NCBI GenBank assembly: GCA_963734295.1
Contig: CAVTGS010000012.1
Location: 930,001 to 994,000, forward strand
From: JAEUMW01 sp963734295
GTDB taxonomy: Bacteria; Pseudomonadota; Gammaproteobacteria; Burkholderiales; JAEUMW01
Direction: 5' to 3'
Length of the DNA stretch: 64,000 nt
A model generated the notes under the pieces. It saw only the letters and a program-made list of their open reading frames with translations. It did no database searches and had not been told where the DNA came from. The position numbers and the translations under genes were made by a program. Positions 36,279 to 44,625 of the stretch are shown one piece after another (position 1 is the first letter of the stretch; each line of letters starts with the position of its first letter).

Positions 36279-37262
36279 TCAGCGGTTCACGTCGACGACG
36301 ACCCGTCCCCGTACCTTGCCGGCGAGGATGTCTGCTCCCGCCGAGATGGCGTCCTTGAGCGCGATCTCGTGCGTGATCGTGTCGAGTTTCTTTGGATCCA
36401 GATCGCGCGCGAGCCGCGACCACGCCTCCACGCGCAGCGGCTTCGGACACATGACGCTGTCGATGCCGTACAGCGTGACGCCGCGCAGGATGAAGGGCGC
36501 GACGCTGGCCGGGAAGTCCATCCCTTGCGCGAGCCCGCACGCCGCGACCGCGCCGCGATACTTCGTGGTCGCGCAGACGTTGGCGAGCGTGTGACTGCCG
36601 ACGGCGTCCACCGCGGCGGCCCAGCGCTCCTTCTGCAGGGGCTTGCCCGGTGCGGAGAATTGCGCACGGTCGACGATCTCGGAAGCGCCGAGGGCCTTGA
36701 GGTAATCGGCTTCCTGCGACCGACCGGTCGACGCCACCACCGTGAACCCCAGCTTCGCGAGCACGGCGATGGCGACACCCCCCACGCCACCGCCCGCGCC
36801 CGTCACCAGAATTTCGCCGTCGGCGGGCTTCACGCCGTGTTTCTCCAGTGCGAGCACGCACAGCATCGCGGTATAACCGGCGGTACCGATCGCCATCGCC
36901 TGCTTCGCAGTAAGCCCCGCCGGCAACGGCACCAGCCAGTCGCCCTTGACGCGCGCCTTCTGCGCGAGCCCGCCCCAGTGCCCCTCGCCCACGCCCCAGC
37001 CGTTCAGCACGACCTGGTCGCCCGCCTTCCAGTCGGGGTGGCTGCTCGCCTCGACGGATCCCGCGAAGTCGATGCCGGGCACCATCGGATACTTGCGCAC
37101 GACGGGCGACTTGCCGGTGATGGCGAGCCCGTCCTTGTAGTTCAGCGTCGAGTAGTCGACCCGCACGGTGACGTCGCCTTCCGGGAGCTGCCCGTCGTCG
37201 ATGTCCGCGAGCTTTGCCTCGCGCGTCGCGTCGGTCTGCGTGATGAGGATGGCCTTGAACAT
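36279..37262 (-). CDS. acuI: Acrylyl-CoA reductase AcuI/YhdH family (MDR superfamily)
   Basis: 327 residues from ATG 37260-37262. This is the zinc-free medium-chain dehydrogenase fold: STLNYKDGLAITGK and VPGIDFAGSVEASSHP at the N-terminal catalytic domain, then the NADPH Rossmann motif VTGAGGGVGGVAIAVLAKLG. The sequence WSRLARDLDPKKLDTITHEI is diagnostic of AcuI/YhdH. It reduces acryloyl-CoA to propionyl-CoA, which detoxifies acrylate from 3-hydroxypropionate or DMSP catabolism. No neighbours from those pathways are seen. Frame intact. Confidence 0.92.
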   Translation of the reverse strand: MFKAILITQTDATREAKLADIDDGQLPEGDVTVRVDYSTLNYKDGLAITGKSPVVRKYPMVPGIDFAGSVEASSHPDWKAGDQVVLNGWGVGEGHWGGLAQKARVKGDWLVPLPAGLTAKQAMAIGTAGYTAMLCVLALEKHGVKPADGEILVTGAGGGVGGVAIAVLAKLGFTVVASTGRSQEADYLKALGASEIVDRAQFSAPGKPLQKERWAAAVDAVGSHTLANVCATTKYRGAVAACGLAQGMDFPASVAPFILRGVTLYGIDSVMCPKPLRVEAWSRLARDLDPKKLDTITHEIALKDAISAGADILAGKVRGRVVVDVNR

Positions 37263-37579
37263 CGTCGTCTCCAGTCGCCCGGGGTGGGCGAGAGTATGCG
37301 CCGGGCGCCGCGCGCGAGTCGAGACTGCGGCTTGAATCATGGGCAGCTTGAATCGGCGACTGCCGCCCACCTCAGAAACGCTTGGGCAGTCCCGCCTGTT
37401 TCAACACCGCATTCGCCGTGTAGCGGGACTTGATCTTCTTAGGCACTTCCGGGCCTTCCGGGTAGCCATTGGCATCGCACTTCCGATCGCTCCTGGTGCG
37501 TAATCACCTCCATTCTACCCGCCGAAGTCCGACGCTCGAGGTTTGCGGCACATGACATCGTGCCGATGGCGGCAGGCAG
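37263..37579. other. Intergenic region upstream of acuI with a short ORF remnant
   Basis: About 317 bases. It contains the acuI promoter region and, on the minus strand, a 43-codon open stretch ending at TGA 37373-37375 (described separately). Nothing else recognised. Confidence 0.4.
37373..37504 (-). pseudogene. Short C-terminal ORF remnant, unrecognised
   Basis: The minus strand reads SDRKCDANGYPEGPEVPKKI then KSRYTANAVLKQAGLPKRF and stop. It looks like the genuine end of a small basic protein, but there is no start codon; the frame opens right after a stop overlapping a GGAGG sequence. A 24-codon ATG ORF in another frame starts at the same place. It may be a small gene whose start was lost by a one-base change. 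Family not recognised. Confidence 0.25.
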
Positions 37580-37601
37580 AAAAAAGGGGGCGCAAGCCCC
37601 C
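37580..37601 (-). terminator. Intrinsic terminator of the OmpA-like lipoprotein gene
   Basis: On the minus strand a 6-bp GC stem (GGGGGC / GCCCCC, 37586-37601) with a TTGC loop is followed by six T (complement of 37580-37585), 28 bases after the stop. Classic rho-independent layout. Confidence 0.9.
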
Positions 37602-37629
37602 TTCTCTCGAACCCCAGGAAGACCGGCTG

Positions 37630-38367
37630 CTACTGCCGGTGAGAGATCCGCTCCACCGCAGGCGTGGCAGCCTCCTGCGTCGGCTCCAGCGGCGTCGTGG
37701 TTGCCGCCGCCATCGCGGGTGCTGCGCCTTCGCGATAGACCATGATCTCCACGCGTCGATTCATCTCGCGGCCCTTCGCTGTGGCGTTATCCAGCATCGG
37801 CGCGCTCTCGCCGTAGGAGACCGGCATTACCCGAGTCCGATCGATATGCTTCTGGCTGACGAGGTAGTTCGCGACTGCGTTCGCGCGCTTCTGGCCGAGT
37901 TCGTAATTGAAGTTCTCGGAACCCGCGTTGTCGGTATGACCGGCAACGAGGAAGGTCACGCCTTCCGTTCCGCTCGGCGACCGCTTGAGCTCGCTCAGGA
38001 TCGTATCGATCTCCTTCTTGGCGGTAGGAGGCAGACTCGCCGAGTTGGGCTTGAAAGTGGCGCCCGCCTCGACCACGACCTGCCGCTCCAGCTTCGAATT
38101 GGCCATCGTGTCCAGCGCCTGCTGCGTCTTCGCGTCGAGCGTGGCGAGTTTGCCGTCGAAGTCACCGACTTTCACCTCGACCACCTTCATGCGCCCGCCG
38201 AGATTGCCGAGCTGATTTTCGGCCTTGGTGAGGCGCTCGTCGTTCTGGGACACTCGCGAAGCCACCGGTTCCATCTGCGCCTGGACCCATTCCCTTGTTG
38301 CGCACCCCTGGGCCATCACCAACGTTCCCAAGACACCTGCTGCAAGAACAATTCGATAGGTATTCAT
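37630..38367 (-). CDS. OmpA-family outer-membrane lipoprotein
   Basis: 245 residues. Lipoprotein signal IVLAAGVLGTLVMAQGC with the lipobox Cys near residue 22. A helical coiled-coil region (about 30-95) resembles Lpp-like trimer stalks (VSQNDERLTKAENQLGNLGG). The C-terminal OmpA/Pal peptidoglycan-binding domain contains FLVAGHTDNAGSENFNYELG, QKRANAVANYLV and GREMNRRVEIMVYR, with the Asp and Arg that bind meso-diaminopimelate. It should tether the outer membrane to peptidoglycan. It ends in an Ala/Thr/Pro-rich tail and has its own terminator. Monocistronic. Confidence 0.9.
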   Translation of the reverse strand: MNTYRIVLAAGVLGTLVMAQGCATREWVQAQMEPVASRVSQNDERLTKAENQLGNLGGRMKVVEVKVGDFDGKLATLDAKTQQALDTMANSKLERQVVVEAGATFKPNSASLPPTAKKEIDTILSELKRSPSGTEGVTFLVAGHTDNAGSENFNYELGQKRANAVANYLVSQKHIDRTRVMPVSYGESAPMLDNATAKGREMNRRVEIMVYREGAAPAMAAATTTPLEPTQEAATPAVERISHRQ

Positions 38368-38786
38368 GGACTTTCCCCCATTGCTCGTACACTCAGTTGA
38401 GGAATACAGCGTGACCGTACCGCATGCGAGACGCAGCCGACCGCGAATAGAATGTCGGAGAATTTCGTGGACGTATCACCCACGCCGATCTGCGTCTCCT
38501 GGTCCAGAATTCGAGCACTTGTTCTCGACACCAGATCTCGAATTCGCCTGATACGCCCCCCGATCATAGGCTTGCGGAGGGAAGTTTATGCTTTATAGCA
38601 CCGATGACATGAAGATTCCTAGTTTTTTTGTGTTCCATCCCTATTCGCCCCGCCCACTGTTGCAAATATGTCGTTGGACGCTCCCGGCCGCACCGGGTTC
38701 GATTTGGGCCCGCTGTCATTGCCCCTTCGTCTGGCAGGGTCGGTCGAGGCGTAGGCTGCTTCCGCTCCCTTCCTGACTTCACCAGC
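38368..38786. other. Intergenic region between OmpA-like and GIY-YIG genes
   Basis: 419 bases divergent between the two genes, locally AT-richer around 38580-38670. A 62-codon plus-strand ORF at 38588 has a GGAGGG ribosome-binding site (38578-38583) but no protein-like features, so it is not called as a gene. Promoters for both neighbours probably lie here. Confidence 0.4.
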
Positions 38787-39167
38787 ATGGCGATCACCTA
38801 TCAGCTCGTGATCGAGGTCGTGCAGCCGGTGCACGTTGCGGTCGGCGCGCTCGGCGTTTTCGTTTTCCCGGCGGGACGTTACGTTTACACGGGCAGCGCC
38901 AGACGCAACCCTGAAGCCCGTATCGCGCGGCACCTCGCCCGCTCGAAGACCTTGCGCTGGCACGTCGACTATCTCCTCGACGCGCCGGGAGTTCGCATCG
39001 TGGACGTGTGGCGCTTCGACGAGCCCGAGTGCGCCGTAAACCGCAGCACCGCCGGCGAGATTCCCGTGACCGGCTTCGGCGCGAGCGATTGCCGGGCGGG
39101 ATGCGGGAGTCACCTGAAGCGCCTGTGGCCCGATGCCGCGTTGCACAACGGACTGGCGGGTCAATGA
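38787..39167 (+). CDS. GIY-YIG nuclease-like protein (DUF123)
   Basis: 126 residues from ATG 38787. It matches the DUF123 branch of the GIY-YIG superfamily: YQLVIEVVQPVHVAVGALG, GRYVYTGSARRNPEARIARH, LRWHVDYLLDAPGVRIVDVW, then FGASDCRAGCGSHLKRLW with cysteine and serine conserved. The GIY-YIG signature itself is replaced by GVFVFPAG...YVYTGSA, as usual in this branch. Function is not established; a nuclease or nucleic-acid-binding role is inferred from the fold. It is followed by ybaK-like on the same strand. Confidence 0.78.
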   Translation: MAITYQLVIEVVQPVHVAVGALGVFVFPAGRYVYTGSARRNPEARIARHLARSKTLRWHVDYLLDAPGVRIVDVWRFDEPECAVNRSTAGEIPVTGFGASDCRAGCGSHLKRLWPDAALHNGLAGQ

Positions 39168-39230
39168 GCGGCGGTGGGCACGTTCATGGTCTATATTGAA
39201 AGCTTCGGGACTCACGAATGGGAGGTCGCC

Positions 39231-39698
39231 ATGGCCATTGCAACGACTCTCGAGAATTATCTGAGAGATAAGCACGTTCCCTTCGACATGCTGCCGCATC
39301 CGAAAGCGATGACCAGCCTGCGCACCGCGCTCGCCGCCCACATCCCGCCCCACCAGATGGCGAAAGCCGTCCTGCTGGAAGACGAGATGGGCTACGTCAT
39401 GGCCATCCTGCCCGCCGACCGCCGCGTGCATCTGGGCGCCCTGCGCGTACAGCTCGGGCGCACCATGGGGCTCGCGACCGAACCGGAGCTCGGCGCGATG
39501 TTCAAGGACTGCGCCCTCGGCGCCATCCCCCCGCTCGGCGCGGCCTACGGCATCGAAGCGGTGGTCGACGACGAGCTCATGGAGGGGAGCGAGGTTTACT
39601 TCGAAGCAGGCGACCACGAGGGAGTCGTGCGGATGCGCCGCGACGATTTCCTGCGCCTGCTCGGCCCAGCCCGGCACGGACACTTCTGCCGGCACTGA
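39231..39698 (+). CDS. YbaK/EbsC-family aminoacyl-tRNA deacylase-like protein
   Basis: 155 residues from ATG 39231, which has GGGAGG five bases upstream; an in-frame ATG at 39186 lacks one. YbaK fold: ENYLRDKHVPFDMLPHPKAM, AKAVLLEDEMGYVMAILPAD with the conserved Lys, and CALGAIPPLGAAYGIEAVVDDELM with the conserved GAIPP loop. These enzymes hydrolyse mischarged aminoacyl-tRNA (for example Cys-tRNA-Pro). The exact substrate of this subgroup is unknown. Cytoplasmic, frame intact. Confidence 0.88.
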   Translation: MAIATTLENYLRDKHVPFDMLPHPKAMTSLRTALAAHIPPHQMAKAVLLEDEMGYVMAILPADRRVHLGALRVQLGRTMGLATEPELGAMFKDCALGAIPPLGAAYGIEAVVDDELMEGSEVYFEAGDHEGVVRMRRDDFLRLLGPARHGHFCRH

Positions 39699-39800
39699 GG
39701 CGGCGGTAGGTTGTGCGCTGCCGGACCGCCCCGGACCTGACAGCAGGATAGGGAACATCCCGCAATCGCGGGCGTTGCCTTCGCGTCGTCGGCGGCGCCG

Positions 39801-42758
39801 TCAGGCAGTTCTCCCCTCGAAGTACCCCGCGGTGATGAAGTGAATCGTCGCCGCCTGGGTGTTGGTACCGAACACCGAACGAAGATCGGCGTAGTTGGCC
39901 AGGTATTGCGCAGGGTCGAACCGGTGAGCGGCGCGGTTCTCGAAGTAACCCGTCTGGAGGTAGTGGTTCGTCCCCGAGGTCAGGGTTGGGGTTCGCCGCG
40001 ACCTGGTCGTGGAAGGCGTTGATGAGATCCGGGTTCGATGCGATGTATTCCAGACCGTTGAAGGTGACCGTGCGCCCTCGGATCGCCCGGTCTCGATGTA
40101 ATGAGCGACGCCGGCATTGAGATCGGCACCGTAGGACGTGACCAGATCGCCGTAGGAAGCGACGTACGCCAGACCGTCGAAGTTCGTGGTGCGGCCTTCG
40201 AAGCGGCCCGCCTGGATGTAGTGGCTAGCTCCCGCATCGGCATTGGCTCCGAAACGTTCTATGAGGTCAAGGTAGGAGGCAATGTACTCGAGGCCGGAAA
40301 AGCTGACCGCGCGCCCCTCCAAGTAACCGGCGCCGACGAAATGACTGAACCCCGCGGCCGAGTTTGCACCGAAGGCACGCATGAGGTCCGGGTGGGAAGC
40401 AACGTACTCAAGTGAGTTGTTCGCGGCACTGGAAGCGACCTTCTGCCCCGCGAAGTTGAGCCATTCGACGTTCGAGAGGCGGTCGAGGCCGTCGCCTCCA
40501 CCGCCAAGACGAGCCACGAAAATCTCATCCCCGAAAGCGACTACGTCGTAGACCGACTTCGGCTCCGCGAACGATGCAATGTCGGTCCCCCAGCTGCCGT
40601 CCAAAGCGTCATTGCCGAGTCCGCCGACGAGGATCTCGTCATGCAGACTACCCTCCAAACGGTTGCCGCCGGCACCGGCATGAAACACAAACCGTGTACC
40701 GGTACTTTCAAAGCTGGAACCGCGGTCGACAACCGTCACGGCTGTCCGAAGCGTGTCGAAATCGGTGAGGCCGAGGGGAGGATCGAGATCCTGAAGGCTT
40801 ACACCTTCCTCTTCCAGGAAACTCACGACCTCGCGATAGAGTGTCATGGAATGCTTTTCCGATCCGGAATCCACACCGTTGGGAAAGGCAATATCGAGGT
40901 CAAGAAAGTTAACATCTCCCCTAGTCGAACCGGGACGTTGCACAGTGAGAATGGCGTCTCCATCAATCACAAAGTTCGTGATGCGCGAATCAGGGAGATT
41001 GAACCCTGCCGACAGCCCTGGACTTGCAAAGGTGATGGCCTGATACCCATTCCCGTGCGACAGCTCCTGCATGTAAAGTTGAGCCATCGATGCACCGAGA
41101 CTATGGCCGGTCACATATACCTTCGCGATACCGTTTGCTGGGTCGCTGACATAGTTGTCGAGCGCTGAGATCAAAGGCGCCAGGAGGTCGTAGTGACTTC
41201 CCTTTGAGGTCCAGTCGCTCTTGTCGGGAGTTTCAAGATCAAGCGTTCCGGGGGCGGCCCGCGCGTCGTTCGTCCCGCGGAATGCGACTACCAACGCGTC
41301 GTCACACCTCGCGACCAAGGCAGCTGCATTGCCATTGGTGAAAACTCCGTCCCGAAGTCCATAGTTGAAAAGCGAAGCTTCGAACCTTCCGCTACCGAGG
41401 AGGGGATCGTTCCAGTACATGTTGCTAACAATAGCTTCCCCGGGATTCAAATGTAACAAACCGAGCTGGGTTGCATTTAGATCCGAGACGTCCAGCAGAT
41501 TCCACTTTGCATTTACAGCCATGTGCGCCGCCCGAGCGTCGTACTCGTTCGATTCGATGTTGCTCTGGTTCGAGTCGTTCACCCGTGGCGCTACGGGTTC
41601 GTCACCCGCTAGGTAGTAAGCAGCCTTTGAGAACGTCGCCATCTCCGTGATGAGTTTGCCCTGAATCAACGAGTTGGCGTTGCCAGTCGGCTTATCGCTT
41701 TGTGATATGGTCGCCGTTGCGAGCGAGGTCCCAATCTCACCTCCTTCAGGATCGAACAGTCGCAACTGAAAGCTCTCCGCCGCCTCAGGCCTTGCATCGT
41801 CGAACAGTGCAACCCGTACAGTCTGACAGTTACTCCCGGTGCGAAGGTCAGCGTCTGATAGTTGCCCGGAGAGAACGGCACTGTGGCGAAGTCCGGCTCG
41901 TTGCTGTACTTTGAAGACTTCGCCGATCCGTCTACGGAGTCAAAGTGCACCGTCACCGGCGCGTTGGACGGCGCATCGAGCCGAAACACGAACTCCGCGT
42001 AGCCGTCGGACTCGTTCGCCACAATGTCCGAAACAGTAACCACCGGCGTCGTGGCGGTCGTCTGATCGCTAGGCCCGATGATCGCGCGCCCGCGCGTGTC
42101 GGGCATCGATGCCCCGCTCGCGCCCAAGAGCAAAAGGTCAAAGTACTCTTCACCCTCCCGCAGATCGTCGTCGATCACATTCACGGCGACTGTCTTGGCA
42201 CGCTCACCGGGGGCGAACGTCAGCGTCCTTGCCGTCAATCCCTGGTAATCCACGCCGGCTAACGCCGTTCCTTGCGCCGTCCGGTAGGTCAGGCTCACGC
42301 GCCGACGTGCTTGGCCGGTCCAGCGCAAAGTAAAGTAAGCTCGCCCCGCCTTCTCGTCGACCACCGTGTCCGTAATCGACACTGTTGGCAGCCCAGGAGT
42401 CCGTATGTCGTCGTCGAGGATAGTCGCCGTAACCAGCGGGGTTCCGAGCTTGACGTCGACTGTCGTACCAGAGCTGAAAGTAAAAACTCTCTGCGGACTC
42501 CGGCGCAGAGTCGTCGACCAAGACCACGCGCGCGGTCTTTACCGTCTCGCCAGGCGCGAACGTCAACGTCTGCAGGTTCGGGATGGGGACAAAGTCGTGA
42601 TCGTTGGTGTTGGAGGTCGACTTTGCCGACCCATCCCTTGTGGAGTACCAAACGGTAGCCGGAGTTATTGACGGCGCGTCCAGCCGAAACACGAACTCGG
42701 CGAAGCCCGCCGATTCGGTCGTGACGACGTCAGCCACGCTGACCACAGGAATAGCCAT
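39801..42758 (-). pseudogene. Calx-beta/class 3 lipase/RTX secreted protein with C-terminal tail repeats, several frameshifts
   Basis: From ATG 42756-42758 (GGGGAGG upstream) the gene encodes about 985 residues. Three Calx-beta-like repeats come first (SVADVVTTESAGFAEFVFRL, SITDTVVDEKAGRAYF, VSDIVANESDGYAEFVFRL). A class 3 lipase domain follows (YVTGHSLGASMAQLYMQEL), then an RTX-type segment (GGLGNDALDG). At least six C-terminal repeats of about 45 residues have the form EYIASYxDLxxxFGANxxAGxxHYxxxGxxEGR. There is no N-terminal signal, so type I secretion is likely. Frame breaks: an extra T near 42478, a missing base near 41822, and a pair near 39990-40070 that cancel. Confidence 0.8.
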
Positions 42759-43226
42759 GATTTCCTCCCCAATGAATGGATCATCGACGAGTCTGGCTGA
42801 GAGGCAGGAGGGATCGGCGCAGAACTGCACGCGAGGTCGCGCCGGCGGGTGCTCTCAAGGCCCCTTTCCAACGCTTTTGGCGTCGATGCCGAACACATGA
42901 CTCGCCCCAAGGCGCTGGCCCGACCCGAGAGCGTTCTCGGTTCTTGTTATGGGCCTCCTGGCAACGCAGGGACTACATCAATCCGGAGTATATGCCTTCA
43001 GGGTAGGGTTGCAAGTCGTCATCCAGCATTTTTCTTGGGTCCGAGGCGAAGACACGTGTCGTTTTTGCGATGGATCAATTTTCGGGCCCTTCGGGGTCCG
43101 TCCGGTCATGCCATCCGCGAGGTTGCCTGACGGCGAGGCGGAAGTGACGTCCAGCGCAGATCGCCTTGCGTTTGCTCGGGCGGTCATGGAAACTGAGTTG
43201 CCATAATTCATGGAAAAAGATGTGCC
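42759..43226. other. Intergenic region between lipase and antitoxin genes
   Basis: 468 bases, divergent. ORFs on both strands lack protein character. The last 35 bases are AT-richer and probably contain the antitoxin promoter. Confidence 0.4.
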
Positions 43227-43493
43227 ATGAAACGCGACATCTCCATCGACCAGGCTGGTCGCATCCTGCTGCCGAGCGAAGTGCGGCGGCAGCTCAATTT
43301 GGGTCCTGGCTCGCGGTTGCGTGTGGCGGTGGTCGCCGAGCGTATCGAGCTCACACCCGAACCCGAGCCAGACCCGGCCCTCGTATCGGCGCCGAGCAAG
43401 CGCAAAGTTTTGCAGGCTACCGGAACTGCCTTCGATGCCGCGGCGGCAACCCGTGCCGAGCGCGAAGCTCAGGCGCGCCGAACGCGGCAGTGA
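43227..43493 (+). CDS. AbrB/SpoVT-family antitoxin (VapB-like)
   Basis: 88 residues. The N-terminal swapped-hairpin AbrB fold is visible in ISIDQAGRILLPSEVRRQLN then LGPGSRLRVAV. The C-terminal tail (AAATRAEREAQARRTRQ) is the usual toxin-wrapping region. Its stop (TGA 43491-43493) overlaps the GTG of a PIN-toxin reading frame that is cut off after 36 codons. It may still autoregulate or bind PIN toxins encoded elsewhere. Frame intact. Confidence 0.8.
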   Translation: MKRDISIDQAGRILLPSEVRRQLNLGPGSRLRVAVVAERIELTPEPEPDPALVSAPSKRKVLQATGTAFDAAAATRAEREAQARRTRQ

Positions 43494-43600
43494 GCGCGCT
43501 CCTCGATAGCTCGGTCGCCCTCGCCTCGCTCGACACCGGCGTTCCCCTCGTGTCGCCGCGCTGCATCGGCACCATCGCAAAATCGGACGCGGTGCGGTAG
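43490..43600 (+). pseudogene. Truncated PIN-domain toxin (VapC-like) remnant
   Basis: GTG 43490 overlaps the antitoxin stop. The product begins SALLDSSVALASLDTG, the standard start of a VapC PIN domain with the first catalytic Asp, but ends after 36 residues. The remaining about 90 residues with the other acidic residues are missing, and the next gene starts 32 bases later. The truncation looks like a deletion rather than a frameshift, because no PIN sequence is found in other frames nearby. Confidence 0.65.
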
Positions 43601-43603
43601 AAT
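43575..43603 (+). promoter_or_regulatory. Possible promoter of the second antitoxin gene
   Basis: TAGAAT (43598-43603) lies 28 bases before the ATG at 43632, with a weak -35 (TCGCAA, 43575-43580) at 17 bases. Recognised by eye only. Confidence 0.28.
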
Positions 43604-43631
43604 CCGAAACTCCAACTTTCCGCATTTCGCC

Positions 43632-43937
43632 ATGAAGCAAAACCTGATCGTTTCCAGCAAGGGTCAGATCACGCTGCCTGCTGCCATGCGCCGCGCGCTG
43701 GGACTGCAGGGCAACGCCATCGTCACCGCGGAGCAGCAGGGCGGCAGAATCGTGCTGGTGCCGGCGATGGTGGTGGAGACCGAGGTCTACAGCGACGAGG
43801 AAGTAGGCGCCTGGCAGCGCGAGGACACTTTCGCGCCCGGCGAACGGGAAGGCCTGGACCGCAAGCTCGACCTCGGGCAACCGGCTGCCGCATCCCCCGG
43901 TGCGAAGCCGGCACGATCGAAGCGCCGCACCGCGTGA
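43632..43937 (+). CDS. AbrB/SpoVT-family antitoxin paired with a PIN toxin
   Basis: 101 residues. The N-terminal AbrB domain LIVSSKGQITLPAAMRRALG is textbook. The long C-terminal extension contains SDEEVGAWQREDTFAPGERE, commonly seen in antitoxins upstream of PIN toxins, and ends in a basic KPARSKRRTA. The toxin gene starts 15 bases after its stop. It should bind both the operator DNA and the toxin. Confidence 0.85.
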   Translation: MKQNLIVSSKGQITLPAAMRRALGLQGNAIVTAEQQGGRIVLVPAMVVETEVYSDEEVGAWQREDTFAPGEREGLDRKLDLGQPAAASPGAKPARSKRRTA

Positions 43938-43952
43938 CGGCGCTGGGCCAGC

Positions 43953-44360
43953 GTGCTGCGCCTGTTCCTGGATGCCAACGCCCTCTTCACTGCGGCGCAC
44001 CGCCCGGAGGGCAAGGCAGCTTTCCTGTGGATAGCCGCTGCGGGCCGCTGGCAACTACTGAGCAGCGCTTGCGCGCTGGAAGAAGCGCGTCGCAACGTAT
44101 CCCTCAAGTTCGGCGATTCGCTGGCGCGGCTCGACGCCCTTGCCGCAGTTATCGAGCTCGTGCCACAAACCGTTGCACCGCCCCTGCCTCTGGCGCTGCC
44201 GGACAAGGATCAGCCTATCTGGGCCGCGGCTCTCGCCGCGCGCGCGACGCATCTGTTGACAGGCGACCTGAACGACTTTGGCCGGCATATGAACCAGCCC
44301 GAAGCCACTGGCGGAATCGTCATTCAGACAGTCTCCCAGTTCCTGGTGCAAGTTCGGTAG
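43953..44360 (+). CDS. PIN-domain ribonuclease toxin (VapC-like)
   Basis: 135 residues from GTG 43953. The PIN active-site acids are in place: Asp7 (FLDANALF), Glu43/Glu44 (ALEEARRN), Asp84/Asp86 (LPDKDQPIW) and Asp105 (LLTGDLNDF). It is predicted to be an Mg-dependent ribonuclease held in check by the AbrB protein encoded 15 bases upstream. The frame is intact, so this pair may be a functional toxin-antitoxin system, unlike the truncated one just before it. Confidence 0.88.
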   Translation: MLRLFLDANALFTAAHRPEGKAAFLWIAAAGRWQLLSSACALEEARRNVSLKFGDSLARLDALAAVIELVPQTVAPPLPLALPDKDQPIWAAALAARATHLLTGDLNDFGRHMNQPEATGGIVIQTVSQFLVQVR

Positions 44361-44399
44361 GGCAACCGCTCTTGCGCGTTCTGCCAGGACCCGTTCGGG

Positions 44400-44596
44400 G
44401 TGATTGCCGACACGCCTTAGGCGTCACTGCACGAGCTCGCCGCCGCGACCGGCCGCACGCCCGGCAACCTCTCCCGCACCTTGCGGACGATGGAACGTAC
44501 GGCCTCGTCGAGCTGCACAGGGACGAGCGCGGTAGGATACGGCCCGAGGTGCGGTCCGGGACGTACGGCTGGAAATGCGGCTGGGCTGACCAGTAG
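44400..44596 (+). pseudogene. Remnant of a winged-helix DNA-binding protein (HVO_A0114/COG4190 type)
   Basis: After an in-frame TAG (44418-44420), the sequence reads SLHELAAATGRTPGNLSRTL then RTMER. One base is missing, and YGLVELHRDERGRIRPEV follows. This is the helix-turn-helix and wing of COG4190-type regulators, often encoded downstream of RelE/ParE-like or other TA genes. The nonsense codon, one-base deletion and absent N-terminus show real decay. Confidence 0.6.
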
Positions 44597-44625
44597 GGCT
44601 GCGCCTCGTCTCTCCACGAAACCGC

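Noticed and set aside
34448..36358. 636-codon plus-strand ORF opposite the response-regulator fusion.
   Set aside because: Antisense shadow rich in Arg/His/Val with no domain; the minus-strand gene has full catalytic motifs.
38588..38776. 62-codon ORF with a good GGAGGG ribosome-binding site.
   Set aside because: Composition is non-protein-like, no conserved features, and it lies in a promoter region; the site may be chance.
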